Shown: positions 50,822-63,785, counted from the stretch's first letter. The stretch: DNA of 64,000 bases from Mycobacterium sp. ACS1612 (GCF_001667505.1 NZ_LZHZ01000005.1:62001-126000), one strand, 5' to 3'. Translations and numbers: made by a program. The notes: generated from the sequence alone by a model not told the origin.

Positions 50822-51838
50822 TCAGGGAGTCACCAGGATCTTGCAGTGCGCATCGGGATGGGCCAGGTCGTCGAACGCGGCGCCGACGCCGTCCAGACCG
50901 ACCTCCCCGGTGATCATCGGTGCGACGTCGATGTCGCCCTCGGCGATCGCGCGCAGGCAATCGGTGAACTCGGTCGGGTCGTAGGCCAGGACGAACTGCA
51001 CGTTGATCTGCTTGGCGATCGCGAAGTACGGGTGGAAGGTGTCGGCCTGCATGCAGACGCCCGCTACGACGACGCGTGCGCCGACCGGCGCCCGACGCAG
51101 GATGTCGTCGATGATGCCAGGCACGCCGACCGCCTCGAAGATGACCGCAGGCCGTGCGCTGTCGAACGGGGAGGCTTCGGCGGGGTCGACGGTGGCGGTG
51201 GCGCCCATGGCCTGCGCCAGGTCGCGTCGGCGTGCCGAAAAGTCGGCTGCGACAATACTTTCCACACCGAGACGACGCAGACCGGCGATGACCGCGAGCC
51301 CAATCGGCCCACAGCCCAGCACCAACGCCGCCTCGCCGCGCTGGATCGAGGACTTGTTCACCGCGTGCAGGCCGACGGCCATCGGTTCGGTCAGCGCAGC
51401 GTGCCGCGGGTCCAGTCCGTTCGGAATCGGCGTCACCAGGGGCGCGCTCAACAGCATCCGCTCGGCGTATCCACCGATGGTCTTGTTGGAGTAAACGATT
51501 GGCTCGACGCCGGTCGCCGACACGAGCACCGGCAGTGAGGTGACCAGTGTGCCCGCGGCGGGGGCTTCGGTGTCGGGACCCGCCTCCAGCAGCTCGGCGC
51601 TGAACTCGTGACCCATAAAGATGTCGCGGTTCAGATCGATGTTCATGGTGCCGCCGCCGAAGCCCTCGATCTGGTTGTTCAGTTCCAGGACGTCCGCGCC
51701 GTGTTGGGCGAAATGCAAGTCAGAGCCGCAGATTCCGCACGCTTTTACGCCGACCAGCACCTGGCCCGGTCCGGGGACCGGTTCGGCCACGTCGTCGCGG
51801 AGTACCATGCGACCGCCGCGCAGCACCGAGGCGCGCAT
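50822..51838 (-). CDS. zinc-dependent medium-chain alcohol dehydrogenase
   Basis: 338-residue MDR enzyme. The catalytic zinc site begins C37 in CGICGSDLH with GHE in FMGHEF; the Rossmann motif is LVLGCGPIGLA. The structural four-Cys zinc loop is absent. The last of three overlapping genes with the monooxygenase and ephA (TGATG at 51840-51836), which suggests stepwise oxidation and hydrolysis of one hydrophobic substrate. Confidence 0.9.
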   Translation of the reverse strand: MRASVLRGGRMVLRDDVAEPVPGPGQVLVGVKACGICGSDLHFAQHGADVLELNNQIEGFGGGTMNIDLNRDIFMGHEFSAELLEAGPDTEAPAAGTLVTSLPVLVSATGVEPIVYSNKTIGGYAERMLLSAPLVTPIPNGLDPRHAALTEPMAVGLHAVNKSSIQRGEAALVLGCGPIGLAVIAGLRRLGVESIVAADFSARRRDLAQAMGATATVDPAEASPFDSARPAVIFEAVGVPGIIDDILRRAPVGARVVVAGVCMQADTFHPYFAIAKQINVQFVLAYDPTEFTDCLRAIAEGDIDVAPMITGEVGLDGVGAAFDDLAHPDAHCKILVTP

Positions 51839-53037
51839 CAGGACTTCTGTTCCTTCAGTTCGTCGGTGTGCTCGCTGATCGCCTTGACGATCGCCTCGCC
51901 TGCGCGGCCGAGCAGCTTGTCGCGCATGCCCTTTGCCCAGTCGTGCGATGCCCGCGGTGCGATCAACTGACCCTTGAAGTGCGGGATCACCTCGCGGGCG
52001 AACAGTTCGTAGGAGTGGTAGGTGGCCGCGGGTGAGGCCCAGTCGTGGCCGAGCAGCAGCAGCGTGCCGAATCCACCGGACTGCTCGAGCAGGTCGTGGA
52101 TGTAGGCCACCGCGTCGCCGGGGGTGCCGATGCAGCAATTGCCCATGCCCGCGTATTCGGCGACGAAATCCCGCGGCGATTGTGTTCCCGCGGCACCGTC
52201 GCTGGCATTCGACAAGGGCACGAACCCGGCCGCGCCGAAATAGTTCGCGAAGTCCTGCAATCCGTACGTGCAGTCGTCGATGGCCTGCTCCCTGGTGTCG
52301 GCCAGATGCATGATGGCCAGCACCCGCCAGTCGGCGCGGTCGGGTTCGTCACGGCCCGACTTCGACGCCTGATCCGTCACCACCTGCCAGGTGTTCTCCA
52401 GTGCCGCATAACCGCCGGGGACCGACATCGACAGCGACAGCAGCGACGTGCCGAGCGCGCCGGCCAGCCGCGGCCCCGACGGGGAAATCATTGCCGCGGT
52501 GGAGATTTCGGGATACGGCCAGGTGAACGGACGGATGTGCAATTGCGCGTCGCGCAGCGTGAACCAGTCGGACTGCCGGTCGATCCGCTCGTCGGGTGCC
52601 GCGCGGAACAGCGCTAGGATCGCCTCGAGTGACTCCTGCATCATCCGGCGCTGCTCGACCGGGTCGATGCCCATCATGTAGGCATCGGACGGCAGCGCTC
52701 CAGGCCCGGTGCCGAACATCACCCGCCCGCGGGTGAGATGGTCCAGCAGCACCCACCGGTCGGCCACCATCAGCGGATGGTGGTAGGGCAGCGAAACCAC
52801 ACCGGTGCCCAGCCGAATGTGCTTGGTGCGCTCGGCGGCAGCCGCGATGAACACCTCCGGGCAGGCGATCAACTCGTATCCGCCGGAATGGTGCTCGCCG
52901 AACCACACCTCGTCGTACCCGAGCTTGTCCAGTGCGACGGTGCGGTCCAGGTCGTATTCCAGTGCAACGGTGGGGGATTGGCCAACCGGGTGGAACGGCG
53001 TGATGAAGACGCCGAAGTTCAACGGTCTGTCTGTCAT
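51838..53037 (-). CDS. luciferase-like (LLM) flavin/F420 monooxygenase (Rv3618-like)
   Basis: 399-residue TIM-barrel oxidoreductase. Typical LLM motifs are LGYDEVWFGEHHSGGYE, IRLGTGVVSLPYHHP and RVMFGTGPGALPSDA. It resembles Rv3618 and alkanal/limonene-type monooxygenases; whether FMN or F420 is used is not determined. ATG 53037 overlaps the ephA stop by ATGA, and its stop adjoins the dehydrogenase start. The frame is open further upstream through ephA, but that is a shadow. Confidence 0.92.
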   Translation of the reverse strand: MTDRPLNFGVFITPFHPVGQSPTVALEYDLDRTVALDKLGYDEVWFGEHHSGGYELIACPEVFIAAAAERTKHIRLGTGVVSLPYHHPLMVADRWVLLDHLTRGRVMFGTGPGALPSDAYMMGIDPVEQRRMMQESLEAILALFRAAPDERIDRQSDWFTLRDAQLHIRPFTWPYPEISTAAMISPSGPRLAGALGTSLLSLSMSVPGGYAALENTWQVVTDQASKSGRDEPDRADWRVLAIMHLADTREQAIDDCTYGLQDFANYFGAAGFVPLSNASDGAAGTQSPRDFVAEYAGMGNCCIGTPGDAVAYIHDLLEQSGGFGTLLLLGHDWASPAATYHSYELFAREVIPHFKGQLIAPRASHDWAKGMRDKLLGRAGEAIVKAISEHTDELKEQKS

Positions 53038-53936
53038 GACTGCTCCAGTTCTGCGAGGAATGCCAGCAGGATGCCATTGACCTCGTCGGGCCGCTCCTGC
53101 TGCACCCAGTGGCCCGCGCCTTCGATCCACTTCTCTGTGTACGGCCCCGCCACCATCTGGTGGGCGCGGGCGGGATTCATCGTCGGGCCCACCGGGTCGG
53201 CCGTCCCGCCGACGAACAGTGCGGGCACCTCGATCTTCGCGTCGGCCAACTGCGGCGTCGACTCCCAGTTGCGGTCGTAGTTGCGGTACCAGTTCAGCGC
53301 GCCGGTGAATCCGGTCCTGCTGAATTCGGCCACGTAACGCTCGAACTCTCGGGCGCTGATCCAGTTCGGCAGCGGTGCCGGCCCCGCCGCCAGACCGGCG
53401 AACATCCCGCTCATCGTGGCGGCCACGTCGGCCTCCATCTCGGCCTCGGCAACCCCTGGTTCCTGGAAGCGCAACATGTAGAAGTCCTCGCCGAACTTCT
53501 GTCGCCAACGCTCGGTGGGTCGGGACCGGGCACGCGGAATGGGCGGGACCGACAGGCCCGCGGCCGCCCTGACGCGCTGCGGGTGCAGCACGGCGGTGTG
53601 CCACACCACCATGGCTCCCCAGTCGTGGCCGATGAACACCGCCCGTTCGGTGCCGATCTCGTCGAGTAGGCCGACGAGATCGCCGGTGAGGGCGTGGATG
53701 TCGTAGTCGTCGACGGCCTCAGGCTGCTCGGAGCCGCCGTAGCCGCGTTGATCGGGGGCCAGCACGTGATAGCCGGCCGCCGCGAGCACCGGGATCTGGT
53801 GTCGCCACGAGTAGGCCAGTTCGGGAAAGCCGTGGGCCAATACGACGACGGGAGCACCCGCCTCACCTGCCTCGTACAACCGCAGCGAAACGCCGTTGGT
53901 CTCGACTAACCGCTCGGTCGAGGTGAGCACGACCAC
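53034..53936 (-). CDS. ephA: epoxide hydrolase EphA-like
   Basis: About 300 residues, alpha/beta-hydrolase fold. Oxyanion HGFP, nucleophile Asp105 in GHDWGAMVVW, lid residues and catalytic His in GAGHWVQQERP are all present, as in Rv3617 EphA. It opens epoxides to diols. Start is uncertain among TTG 53942, GTG 53936 and GTG 53930; the conserved part begins at STERLVETNGV. It is the first gene of the ephA-monooxygenase-dehydrogenase operon and is divergent from ftsH. Confidence 0.92.
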   Translation of the reverse strand: MVVLTSTERLVETNGVSLRLYEAGEAGAPVVVLAHGFPELAYSWRHQIPVLAAAGYHVLAPDQRGYGGSEQPEAVDDYDIHALTGDLVGLLDEIGTERAVFIGHDWGAMVVWHTAVLHPQRVRAAAGLSVPPIPRARSRPTERWRQKFGEDFYMLRFQEPGVAEAEMEADVAATMSGMFAGLAAGPAPLPNWISAREFERYVAEFSRTGFTGALNWYRNYDRNWESTPQLADAKIEVPALFVGGTADPVGPTMNPARAHQMVAGPYTEKWIEGAGHWVQQERPDEVNGILLAFLAELEQS

Positions 53937-54072
53937 AGCCAAGCACAGGGCGGTGGTTGCCGAAAGAGTGCCCGAGAGAACCGCCGGGAACCTTCCTTCG
54001 TTGGTCTAGCGGTAGCCTGAACTATTCCAGCTGCGCGTATTGGAAGGACCTGCCCGCGAGGGCCGATGCTTG

Positions 54073-56376
<2,304 letters not shown>

Positions 56377-56393
56377 CACACAACGGAGGCTTG

Positions 56394-57029
56394 ATGACTC
56401 CGCGCACCCGAGGAGCGGATGACCAGGTGTCGCACCACAACTCGACCACGTTCAATCACCGCGTCTTCGACCAGGAACGCGCCGAGTCGGCCGTCCGCGA
56501 GCTGCTGATCGCCGTCGGCGAGGACCCCGACCGACATGGCCTCGAGGACACGCCCGCCCGGGTGGCCCGTGCGTACAAGGAGTTGTTCGCCGGGCTGTAC
56601 ACCGACCCGGATACGGTGCTGGACACCACCTTCGACGAACAGCACGACGAACTGGTGCTGGTCAAGCAGATCCCGATGTATTCGACGTGCGAACACCACC
56701 TGGTTTCGTTCCACGGGGTGGCCCACGTCGGCTACATCCCCGGGGTGGACGGCCGCGTCACCGGGTTGTCGAAGATCGCCCGACTGGTCGACCTGTACGC
56801 CAAACGTCCGCAGGTGCAGGAGCGGCTGACAGCGCAGATCGCCGACGCGCTGATGCGCAAGCTGAACCCGCGCGGGGCGATCGTGGTCGTCGAGGCCGAG
56901 CATCTGTGCATGGCGATGCGCGGAGTCCGCAAACCGGGCGCGGTCACCACGACGTCGGCGGTGCGTGGCCAGTTCAAGACCGATAAAGCGTCAAGGGCCG
57001 AGGCGCTGGATCTCATCCTGCGGAGGTGA
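56394..57029 (+). CDS. folE: GTP cyclohydrolase I
   Basis: 211-residue enzyme catalysing the first step of folate synthesis, GTP to 7,8-dihydroneopterin triphosphate. Zinc ligands are C99 and H102 (STCEHHL) and C172 (HLCMAMRG). ATG 56394 has GGAGG 4 bp upstream. The stop overlaps the folP GTG (GTGA 57026-57029). Confidence 0.96.
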   Translation: MTPRTRGADDQVSHHNSTTFNHRVFDQERAESAVRELLIAVGEDPDRHGLEDTPARVARAYKELFAGLYTDPDTVLDTTFDEQHDELVLVKQIPMYSTCEHHLVSFHGVAHVGYIPGVDGRVTGLSKIARLVDLYAKRPQVQERLTAQIADALMRKLNPRGAIVVVEAEHLCMAMRGVRKPGAVTTTSAVRGQFKTDKASRAEALDLILRR

Positions 57030-57844
57030 CCGCGACGCGCGTGCAGGTCATGGGGGTCGTCAATGTCACTGACGATTCCTTCTCGGACGGGGGACTGTTC
57101 TTGGACCGCGACCGCGCGGTCGATCACGGGCTCTCGCTGGCCGCCGAAGGCGCCGCGATCGTCGACGTCGGAGGTGAGTCGACCCGCCCCGGCGCCACCC
57201 GCATCGAGCCGCGTATCGAATCGGGACGCGTGCTGCCGGTGATCAAAGAGCTTGCCGGACATGGCATCACAGTCAGCATCGACACCATGCACGCCGAGGT
57301 GGCGCAGGCGGCGCTGGAGAACGGCGCCCAGATCGTCAACGACGTGTCCGGCGGGCGCGCCGATCCGAACATGGCGCCACTGCTGGCCGACGCGAAAGTG
57401 CCGTGGGTGCTGATGCACTGGCGGGCGGTCGGGACGGCCCGGCCGCACGAGGTGCCCACCTACCGCGACGTGGTCGCGGAGGTCCACGACGAGCTGATGG
57501 CCAGCGTGGATGCGGCCGTGGCCGCCGGCGTCGACCCGGCCAAGCTGATCATCGACCCCGGCCTGGGATTCGCCAAGACAGCACAACACAATTGGGCGTT
57601 GCTGCGCGCGTTGCCGCGCTTCGTCGCGACCGGTCTACCGGTGCTCGTCGGCGCGTCCCGCAAGCGCTTCCTCGGCACCCTGCTGGCCGGATCCGACGGT
57701 GAACCGCGGACACCGGACGGCAGGGAAACCGCCACCGCGGTGATCTCGGCGCTGGCCGTGTTGAACGGGGCGTGGGGGGTGCGGGTGCACGACGTGCAGG
57801 CGACGGTGGATGCGCTCAAAGTCGTCGAGGCTTGGAACGGCTGA
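57026..57844 (+). CDS. folP: dihydropteroate synthase
   Basis: 272-residue TIM barrel joining hydroxymethyl-dihydropterin pyrophosphate with p-aminobenzoate; the sulfonamide target. Motifs: [39 protein letters not shown] and ASRKRFLG. Corresponds to FolP1 (Rv3608c). GTG 57026 overlaps the folE stop; folB follows 2 bp after. Confidence 0.96.
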   Translation: MTATRVQVMGVVNVTDDSFSDGGLFLDRDRAVDHGLSLAAEGAAIVDVGGESTRPGATRIEPRIESGRVLPVIKELAGHGITVSIDTMHAEVAQAALENGAQIVNDVSGGRADPNMAPLLADAKVPWVLMHWRAVGTARPHEVPTYRDVVAEVHDELMASVDAAVAAGVDPAKLIIDPGLGFAKTAQHNWALLRALPRFVATGLPVLVGASRKRFLGTLLAGSDGEPRTPDGRETATAVISALAVLNGAWGVRVHDVQATVDALKVVEAWNG

Positions 57845-57846
57845 CC

Positions 57847-58230
57847 ATGGCTGATCGAATCGAGTTGCGCGGCTTAACCGTTCGCGGTTTCCATGGTGTG
57901 TACGACCACGAGCGGCGCGACGGGCAGGACTTCGTCGTCGACATCACGGTGTGGGTCGACCTGGCGGCAGCCGCGGCAAGCGACGATCTTGCCGACACGC
58001 TCGACTACGGCGCACTGGCGCAACGGGCGGCCGATGTTGTCTCCGGGCCGCCGCGCAAGCTCATCGAAACGGTGGCGGGTGAGATCGCCGACGACGTGAT
58101 GGCCGATGACCGGGTGCACGCTGTCGAGGTCGTCGTGCACAAACCGTCGGCACCGATCCCGTTGACCTTCTCGGATGTGGCTGTGACGGCGAGGCGGTCC
58201 CGGCGCGGTGGCCGCGGAGGTGCCGGGTGA
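57847..58230 (+). CDS. folB: dihydroneopterin aldolase
   Basis: 127-residue enzyme forming 6-hydroxymethyl-7,8-dihydropterin. Signature [19 protein letters not shown], with the glutamate and tyrosine residues expected in the pterin site, and the late active Lys in [13 protein letters not shown] 57847. The stop overlaps the folK GTG. Confidence 0.95.
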   Translation: MADRIELRGLTVRGFHGVYDHERRDGQDFVVDITVWVDLAAAAASDDLADTLDYGALAQRAADVVSGPPRKLIETVAGEIADDVMADDRVHAVEVVVHKPSAPIPLTFSDVAVTARRSRRGGRGGAG

Positions 58231-58739
58231 GCCGGGTCGTTCTGTCCATCGGGTCCAATCTCGGCGATCGGCAGGCTCGGCTGCAGTCGGTGGTCGACGG
58301 TCTCGACGGCGCGGTGCGTGCGGTGTCGCCGGTGTACGAGACGGATGCGTGGGGCGGCGTCGAACAGGGATCGTTCCTCAACGCGGTGCTGATCGCCGAC
58401 GATCCGGCGCTGGACTGCCGCGGTTGGCTACATCGGGCGCAGGAGCTGGAAGCGGCCGCCGAGCGTGTCCGGGAGCAGCGGTGGGGTCCGCGCACCCTCG
58501 ACGTCGATCTCGTGGTCTGCCACGACGGGCAGCGCGAGGTCACCTCGCACGACGCCGAACTCACGTTGCCGCACCCGCTGGCGCATCAGCGGGCGTTCGT
58601 GTTGATCCCGTGGCTGGCGGTGGACCCGGCCGCGACGTTGACCGTCGCTGGTCAATGCCGCGCCGTCGCCGATCTGCTCGCCGAGCTGGCGCCCGACGAG
58701 CGTGACGGCGTGCGTCGCACCGAGGTGGCGCTGGGCTGA
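58227..58739 (+). CDS. folK: 6-hydroxymethyl-7,8-dihydropterin pyrophosphokinase
   Basis: 170-residue [14 protein letters not shown] at the N-terminus and [11 protein letters not shown] with the metal-binding aspartates, then [13 protein letters not shown], are diagnostic. GTG 58227 overlaps the folB stop; its stop forms TGATG with the next gene. Confidence 0.95.
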   Translation: MSRVVLSIGSNLGDRQARLQSVVDGLDGAVRAVSPVYETDAWGGVEQGSFLNAVLIADDPALDCRGWLHRAQELEAAAERVREQRWGPRTLDVDLVVCHDGQREVTSHDAELTLPHPLAHQRAFVLIPWLAVDPAATLTVAGQCRAVADLLAELAPDERDGVRRTEVALG

Positions 58740-59215
58740 TGGGACCCACCCGCAAACGTGACCTGACGGCCGCGGCGACGCTCACTGCCGTGGCGGGCTA
58801 CCTGCTGGTGGTACTGGTGTACCGCTATTTCCCGCCGATCGATGTGTGGACGGGGATCTCGCTGCTGGCCGTTGCCGTCGCCGAGGCCGGCTGGGCGTTC
58901 TATGTGCGAAACAAAATCAACGAAGGGGAGATCGGCGACGCCCGCGGTTGGCTTCATCCGCTTGCCGTGGCGCGGTCGGTGTTGGTCGCCAAGGCGTCGG
59001 CCTGGGTGGGCGCGCTGGTCCTCGGCTGGTGGATCGCGGTGCTGTGCTACCTGTTACCGCGCCGCAGCACGTTGCGGGTCGCGGGGGAGGACACCGCGGG
59101 CGCGGTCGTCGCCGCCGTGAGCGCCCTCGCGTTGGTGATAGCTGCGCTGTGGCTGCAGCATTGCTGCAAGTCGCCGCAGGACCCGCACGACAACGCCGAC
59201 GGGGCGACCGAGTAG
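58739..59215 (+). CDS. DUF3180 membrane protein (Rv3605c-like)
   Basis: 158-residue protein with four membrane helices (about 10-30, 35-53, 75-100, 120-140), the usual DUF3180 layout found directly after folK in actinobacteria. No functional residues known. ATG 58739 is coupled to folK by TGATG. Role in folate metabolism is not established. Confidence 0.9.
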   Translation: MGPTRKRDLTAAATLTAVAGYLLVVLVYRYFPPIDVWTGISLLAVAVAEAGWAFYVRNKINEGEIGDARGWLHPLAVARSVLVAKASAWVGALVLGWWIAVLCYLLPRRSTLRVAGEDTAGAVVAAVSALALVIAALWLQHCCKSPQDPHDNADGATE

Positions 59216-59291
59216 CTGACCGGCGTCGTCGACCGCCGAATCGCCGAAAGGGTCGACACGCGAGATGACCTGTGACGGGTACAGTCGGCCC

Positions 59292-60593
59292 ATGGCCGAT
59301 CTGTCTCGCGGTACGCGCTCCAGGCGCGCTGTCCGCAGGCCGGGTTGGGTGCTGCTGACGGTGTTGCTGGTGCTCGCCATCGGGGCGAGCTCCGCCCTGG
59401 TGTTCACCAACAAGGTGGAATTGCTGAAACTGGCTGTCATCCTGGCGTTGTGGGCCGCGGTGGTGGCGGCGTTCGTCTCGGTGATCTACCGCAGGCAAAG
59501 CGATATCGACCAAGCCAAGGTGCGAGACCTGAAGCTGGTATACGACTTGCAGTTGGACCGCGAGATCTCCGCGCGCCGCGAGTACGAGTTGACGGTGGAA
59601 ACCCAGCTGCGCCGCGAGCTGACGTCGGAGATCCGGGCCCAGGCCGCCGACGAGGTCGCCGGTCTGCGCGCCGAATTAGCTGCGCTGCGGGCCAGTTTGG
59701 AGATCTTGTTCGACGCGGACCTGTCGCATCGGCCCGCGCTGGAAACCGATCGCAGCCGAAGCTATGGCGACTGGCCGCGCACCACGGAGACGGCGGGTCG
59801 GGTCATGGCGAGCCGGCTCGACGCTGACGAGCGCGAGGACCTCGACGCCACCACCGAGGAAAGCCCCATCATCGACGTGCCCGCCGAACCCGAGGCCGAG
59901 TGGGTGCCGCCGGACGCCGGGGGCGCGCACCGCAGACCGTCGGAGACCGAGCAGGAGCGCGGACGCCGCCATCGCGTCGAGGAACAGCCGCGCGCATACA
60001 CCTCGCCACCACCGACGGCCGCCGAGACGACGACCCAATTCACTTGGGAGCCACCGCGACAGGAGCCGACACCGCCGCCGCCGCCGGAGCCGACACCGCC
60101 GCCTCCGCCCCCGGAACCGGAACCGGAACCGGAACCGGAACCGGAACCGGAACCGGAACCGGTTGCGCCTACTAGGGATTGGCAGCCCGCGCCCGCCGAG
60201 GGGCAGTGGATTCCCGCGGGCGCGCCCGGCAGCAACTGGGTGGCACCCACCGTGGAAGAACCGACGGGCGAGAACCGAACAGCCGACGAATACGTCGGCA
60301 GACGACGGGCACCCGAGCCCGCGATGCAGACCCCGCCCGTCGAATCCCGCCGCGGCCGCCACTCCGCCCCCGCGGACACCGCCGATCCCGGTCGCCCGCC
60401 TGCGCCGCCGACCCTGCACACCGAGCCGCGCCACCCCGAGCCCGAACCGGCGCAGGAACAACCCGCCGAGCGCTCAGAAGGGCGACGACACCGCAGCGCG
60501 GAGGACACCGGCGGACAGTCGGTCGCCGAACTGCTGGCCAGGCTCCAGGCCACCCCGACCGGAGGCGGTCGTCGCAGGCGCCGCGACGAGTGA
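59292..60593 (+). CDS. DUF6779-type membrane protein with Pro/Glu-rich tail (Rv3604c-like)
   Basis: 433 residues. Two N-terminal membrane helices (about 20-40 and 44-62) are followed by a charged coiled-coil-like region (about 65-145, RDLKLVYDLQLDREISARRE). A long disordered Pro/Glu/Arg-rich tail includes eight successive EP units. Rv3604c has the same plan. It is probably anchored by the helices with the tail in the cytoplasm; function unknown. ATG 59292 gives the compact N-terminus MADLSRGTRSRRAVRRPG. Confidence 0.88.
   Translation: MADLSRGTRSRRAVRRPGWVLLTVLLVLAIGASSALVFTNKVELLKLAVILALWAAVVAAFVSVIYRRQSDIDQAKVRDLKLVYDLQLDREISARREYELTVETQLRRELTSEIRAQAADEVAGLRAELAALRASLEILFDADLSHRPALETDRSRSYGDWPRTTETAGRVMASRLDADEREDLDATTEESPIIDVPAEPEAEWVPPDAGGAHRRPSETEQERGRRHRVEEQPRAYTSPPPTAAETTTQFTWEPPRQEPTPPPPPEPTPPPPPPEPEPEPEPEPEPEPEPVAPTRDWQPAPAEGQWIPAGAPGSNWVAPTVEEPTGENRTADEYVGRRRAPEPAMQTPPVESRRGRHSAPADTADPGRPPAPPTLHTEPRHPEPEPAQEQPAERSEGRRHRSAEDTGGQSVAELLARLQATPTGGGRRRRRDE
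60111..60162 (+). repeat. hexanucleotide tandem repeat (CCGGAA)n in Rv3604c-like gene
   Basis: Eight perfect CCGGAA units plus CCGG encode an uninterrupted Glu-Pro run. The unit is a multiple of three, so length changes by slippage keep the reading frame. Confidence 0.95.
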
Positions 60594-60674
60594 GTTAGGC
60601 TCGTGGCGACCGTCCGGTACCCGCAACGCAGGACCGGAACGATGAACACACGACATTTTGCGAGGTCGTCTGCG

Positions 60675-61625
60675 ATGGAGCAGCCCCCAGCGCACGCGCG
60701 GGGTCCCGAGTCCGGACTGCGCCCGGCGCGGCTCACAATCGGCATCATCTCCGCTGGACGCGTCGGTACGGCGTTGGGTGTTGCGTTGGAACGCGCCGAG
60801 CACGTGGTGGTCGCGTGCAGCGCGATCTCGCAGGCGTCCCGGCAGCGTGCCGAACGCAGGCTGCCCGACACCGCGGTGCTGCCGCCCGACGAGGTGGCGC
60901 GCCGCGCCGAACTGTTGGTGCTGGCCGTGCCCGACGCCGAACTCCCCGGCTTGGTCGGCGGTCTGGCCGCGACCTCAGCGGTCCGGCCCGGCACCATCGT
61001 CGCGCATACATCGGGTGCCAACGGCATCGGCGTACTGGCGCCGTTGACCGGACAGGGCTGCATCCCACTGGCCATCCATCCCGCCATGACGTTCACCGGC
61101 GGGGACGAGGACATTGCGAGGCTGTCGGAAGCCTGTTTTGGTGTGACGGCCGCCGACGAGGTCGGCTACGCGATCGCCCAGTCGCTGGTGCTCGAGATCA
61201 GCGGCGAGCCGTTTCGGGTGCGCGAGGATGCGCGCACGCTGTATCACGCCGCACTGGCACACGCGAGTAACCACCTGGTGACCGTGATGCTGGACGCGGT
61301 CGAAGCGTTGCGGGCGGCGTTGTGGGGTCAGGAGTTGTTGGGCCAGGAGCTGGTTGGCGACGCGCCGGGCGGCATCGCCGAACGCGTGATCGGCCCGCTG
61401 GCGCGGGCGTCGCTGGAGAACTCGCTGCAGCGCGGGCAGGCGGCGCTGACCGGTCCGGTCGCGCGCGGTGACGCCAACGCGGTCGCAGGCCACCTGCGGG
61501 CTCTCGCCGAGGTGGATCCGCAACTGGCACAGGCATATCGGGCCAACTCGCTGCGCACCGCGCAGCGCGCACATGCCCCCAAGGAAGTGTTCGCAGTGTT
61601 CTCCGACTCCTCGGGACAATCATGA
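60675..61625 (+). CDS. Rossmann-fold DUF2520 protein (Rv3603c-like)
   Basis: 316-residue NAD(P)-binding protein: [17 protein letters not shown] (GxGxxG-type with A in the middle) near residues 21-37, then a C-terminal helical DUF2520 domain ([20 protein letters not shown]). The architecture resembles ketopantoate reductase and 6-phosphogluconate dehydrogenase folds, and it sits directly before panC, so a part in pantothenate synthesis is plausible but unproven. ATG 60675 is chosen; ATG 60642 and GTG 60603 are in-frame alternatives. The stop overlaps panC by ATGA. Confidence 0.87.
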   Translation: MEQPPAHARGPESGLRPARLTIGIISAGRVGTALGVALERAEHVVVACSAISQASRQRAERRLPDTAVLPPDEVARRAELLVLAVPDAELPGLVGGLAATSAVRPGTIVAHTSGANGIGVLAPLTGQGCIPLAIHPAMTFTGGDEDIARLSEACFGVTAADEVGYAIAQSLVLEISGEPFRVREDARTLYHAALAHASNHLVTVMLDAVEALRAALWGQELLGQELVGDAPGGIAERVIGPLARASLENSLQRGQAALTGPVARGDANAVAGHLRALAEVDPQLAQAYRANSLRTAQRAHAPKEVFAVFSDSSGQS

Positions 61626-62557
61626 CCAAGCCACGATTCAGCGCAGGCGAACTCAACGTCTACTCCAGCCCACGTGACGTTCACGACGTCACCAGGGCAC
61701 TGCGCGCGACAGGCCGCAGGGTGATGCTGGTGCCGACGATGGGTGCCCTGCACGAGGGTCACCTGACGCTGGTCAGGTCGGCCAAGAAGGTCCAGGGCGC
61801 CGTGGTGGTGGTGTCGATTTTCGTCAACCCGTTGCAGTTCGGACCGACTGAAGACCTCGACGCGTACCCGCGCACACTCGACGACGATCTGGCATTGCTG
61901 CGCGCCGAGGGCGTCGAGATCGCGTTCGCGCCGACGGCCGCCGACATGTACCCCGATGGCAGGCGGACCTCCGTGCACCCTGGCCCGCTCGGGGAGGAGC
62001 TCGAAGGTGCCGCCCGCCCAACGCATTTTGCGGGCGTGCTGACCGTCGTGCTCAAGCTGCTGCAGATCGTGCAACCCGATCGCGCCTTCTTCGGCGAGAA
62101 GGATTACCAGCAACTCGTGGTGATCCGGCAGATGGTCGCCGACCTCAACATCGACACGCAGATCGTCGGTGTGCCGATCGTCAGGGAAGCCGACGGGCTT
62201 GCCATGTCATCACGTAACCGCTATCTCAACGACGTTGAACGCGAGCAGGCGGGAGCGCTGTCGGCAGCGCTGCTGGCGGGCATGTACGCCGCATCGGGCG
62301 GCGCGGCGGCGGCGCTGGACGCCGCGCGTGCGGTGCTGGACGAGGTGCCCGCCATCGACGTCGACTATCTCGAAGTGCGCGATCCGCTGCTCGGGCCGGC
62401 GCCCGTCGAAGGTATCGCCCGCATGCTCATCGCCGCCAGGCTCGGCGGCACCAGACTTCTCGACAACATCGCCATCGACATCGGCGCCACCACCGGTGCC
62501 GACGGGCATCCACGCGTCGGCGCTCAAGAGAGCCACGAATTACCTTGGAGAAATTGA
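61622..62557 (+). CDS. panC: pantothenate synthetase
   Basis: 311-residue pantoate:beta-alanine ligase. The nucleotide-binding HxGH motif is H44-x-x-H47 (MGALHEGH); [10 protein letters not shown] and SSRNRYLN are the other family signatures. ATG 61622 overlaps the preceding stop; its own stop forms TGATG with panD. Confidence 0.96.
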   Translation: MTKPRFSAGELNVYSSPRDVHDVTRALRATGRRVMLVPTMGALHEGHLTLVRSAKKVQGAVVVVSIFVNPLQFGPTEDLDAYPRTLDDDLALLRAEGVEIAFAPTAADMYPDGRRTSVHPGPLGEELEGAARPTHFAGVLTVVLKLLQIVQPDRAFFGEKDYQQLVVIRQMVADLNIDTQIVGVPIVREADGLAMSSRNRYLNDVEREQAGALSAALLAGMYAASGGAAAALDAARAVLDEVPAIDVDYLEVRDPLLGPAPVEGIARMLIAARLGGTRLLDNIAIDIGATTGADGHPRVGAQESHELPWRN

Positions 62558-62964
62558 TGTTACGGACAATGCTGAAGTCGAAGATTCACCGCGCCACGGT
62601 GACGCAGGCCGATCTGCACTACGTCGGCTCGGTGACCATCGACGCCGACCTGATGGACGCGGCCGACCTGCTCGAGGGTGAGCAGGTCACGATCGTCGAC
62701 ATCGACAACGGTGCACGGCTGGTCACCTACGCCATCACCGGTAAGCGCGGTAGCGGTGTGATCGGGATCAACGGCGCTGCAGCGCATCTCGTGCATCCGG
62801 GCGACTTAGTGATCCTGATTGCCTACGGCACAATGGAAGACGCCGCGGCCAAGGCCTATCAACCGCGGGTGGTGTTCGTCGACGCCGACAACAAGCAGAT
62901 CGACCTCGGTAGTGACCCCGCCCATGTGCCGGCCGATGCGGCCGCGCTGATGTCCGCGCGGTAG
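62557..62964 (+). CDS. panD: aspartate 1-decarboxylase
   Basis: 135-residue proenzyme making beta-alanine. Self-cleavage site G24-S25 (YVGSVTID) generates the pyruvoyl group; Arg54-region and [11 protein letters not shown] are conserved. The C-terminal tail is that of mycobacterial PanD, the pyrazinoic-acid-sensitive type. ATG 62557 is coupled to panC. Confidence 0.96.
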   Translation: MLRTMLKSKIHRATVTQADLHYVGSVTIDADLMDAADLLEGEQVTIVDIDNGARLVTYAITGKRGSGVIGINGAAAHLVHPGDLVILIAYGTMEDAAAKAYQPRVVFVDADNKQIDLGSDPAHVPADAAALMSAR

Positions 62965-62969
62965 CGGCC

Positions 62970-63785
62970 GTGCTTCTCGCAATCGACGTCCGCAACACCC
63001 ACACCGTGGTCGGCCTGATCTCCGGATCCGGTGATCACGCAAAGGTGGTGCAGCACTGGCGGATTCGCACCGAATCCGAGGTCACCTCCGACGAGTTGGC
63101 GCTCACCATCGACGGCCTGATTGGTGACGACTCCGAACGCCTGACCGGTGCCGCGGGCCTTTCGACAGTGCCGTCGGTGTTGCACGAGGTCCGGCTGATG
63201 CTCGAACAGTACTGGCCTTCGGTGCCGCATGTGTTGATCGAACCGGGGGTGCGCACCGGCATTCCGTTGCTCGTCGACAACCCGAAAGAGGTGGGGGCGG
63301 ACCGGATCGTCAACTGTCTCTCGGCTTACCACAAGTACAAGTCCGCCGCGATCGTCGTCGACTTCGGCTCGTCGATTTGTGTTGACGTGGTTTCTGCGAA
63401 GGGCGAATTCCTCGGCGGCGCAATCGCGCCCGGCGTCCAGGTGTCTTCAGACGCGGCCGCCGCACGGTCGGCGGCGTTGCGTCGCGTCGAACTGACCCGC
63501 CCCCGTTCGGTGGTCGGCAAGAACACCGTCGAATGCATGCAGGCGGGTGCGGTGTTCGGATTCGCCGGTCTGGTAGACGGATTGGTCAACCGCATCCGGG
63601 AGGACGTCGACGGGTTCGCAGGCGACGATGTCGCCGTGGTGGCCACAGGACACACCGCCCCCTTGGTGCTGCCCGACCTGCACACCGTCGACAAGTACGA
63701 CAAGGACCTCACGCTGGATGGGCTGCGCTTGGTGTTCGAGCGCAACCGCGACAGCAACCGCGGCAGGCTGAAGCAGGCCCGCTAG
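62970..63785 (+). CDS. coaX: type III pantothenate kinase-like protein
   Basis: 271-residue ASKHA-fold protein starting at GTG 62970, 5 bp after panD. The phosphate-1 motif reads [10 protein letters not shown] and the second reads DFGSSICVD where active enzymes have DFGTATTFD. Mycobacterial CoaX (Rv3600c) has the same variant and CoaA carries the pantothenate kinase role there, so activity is doubtful. It ends the folate-pantothenate run; the stop shares CTAG with the convergent gene. Confidence 0.92.
   Translation: MLLAIDVRNTHTVVGLISGSGDHAKVVQHWRIRTESEVTSDELALTIDGLIGDDSERLTGAAGLSTVPSVLHEVRLMLEQYWPSVPHVLIEPGVRTGIPLLVDNPKEVGADRIVNCLSAYHKYKSAAIVVDFGSSICVDVVSAKGEFLGGAIAPGVQVSSDAAAARSAALRRVELTRPRSVVGKNTVECMQAGAVFGFAGLVDGLVNRIREDVDGFAGDDVAVVATGHTAPLVLPDLHTVDKYDKDLTLDGLRLVFERNRDSNRGRLKQAR

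Noticed and set aside
59762..61114. Long Ser/Gly-rich open frame on the minus strand
   Set aside because: Antisense to the Pro/Glu-rich tail of the Rv3604c-like gene; composition follows directly from the repeat on the other strand.
62970..63785. Altered phosphate-binding motifs in CoaX
   Set aside because: The same variant is found in M. tuberculosis CoaX; it is a feature of the mycobacterial branch, not of this window.
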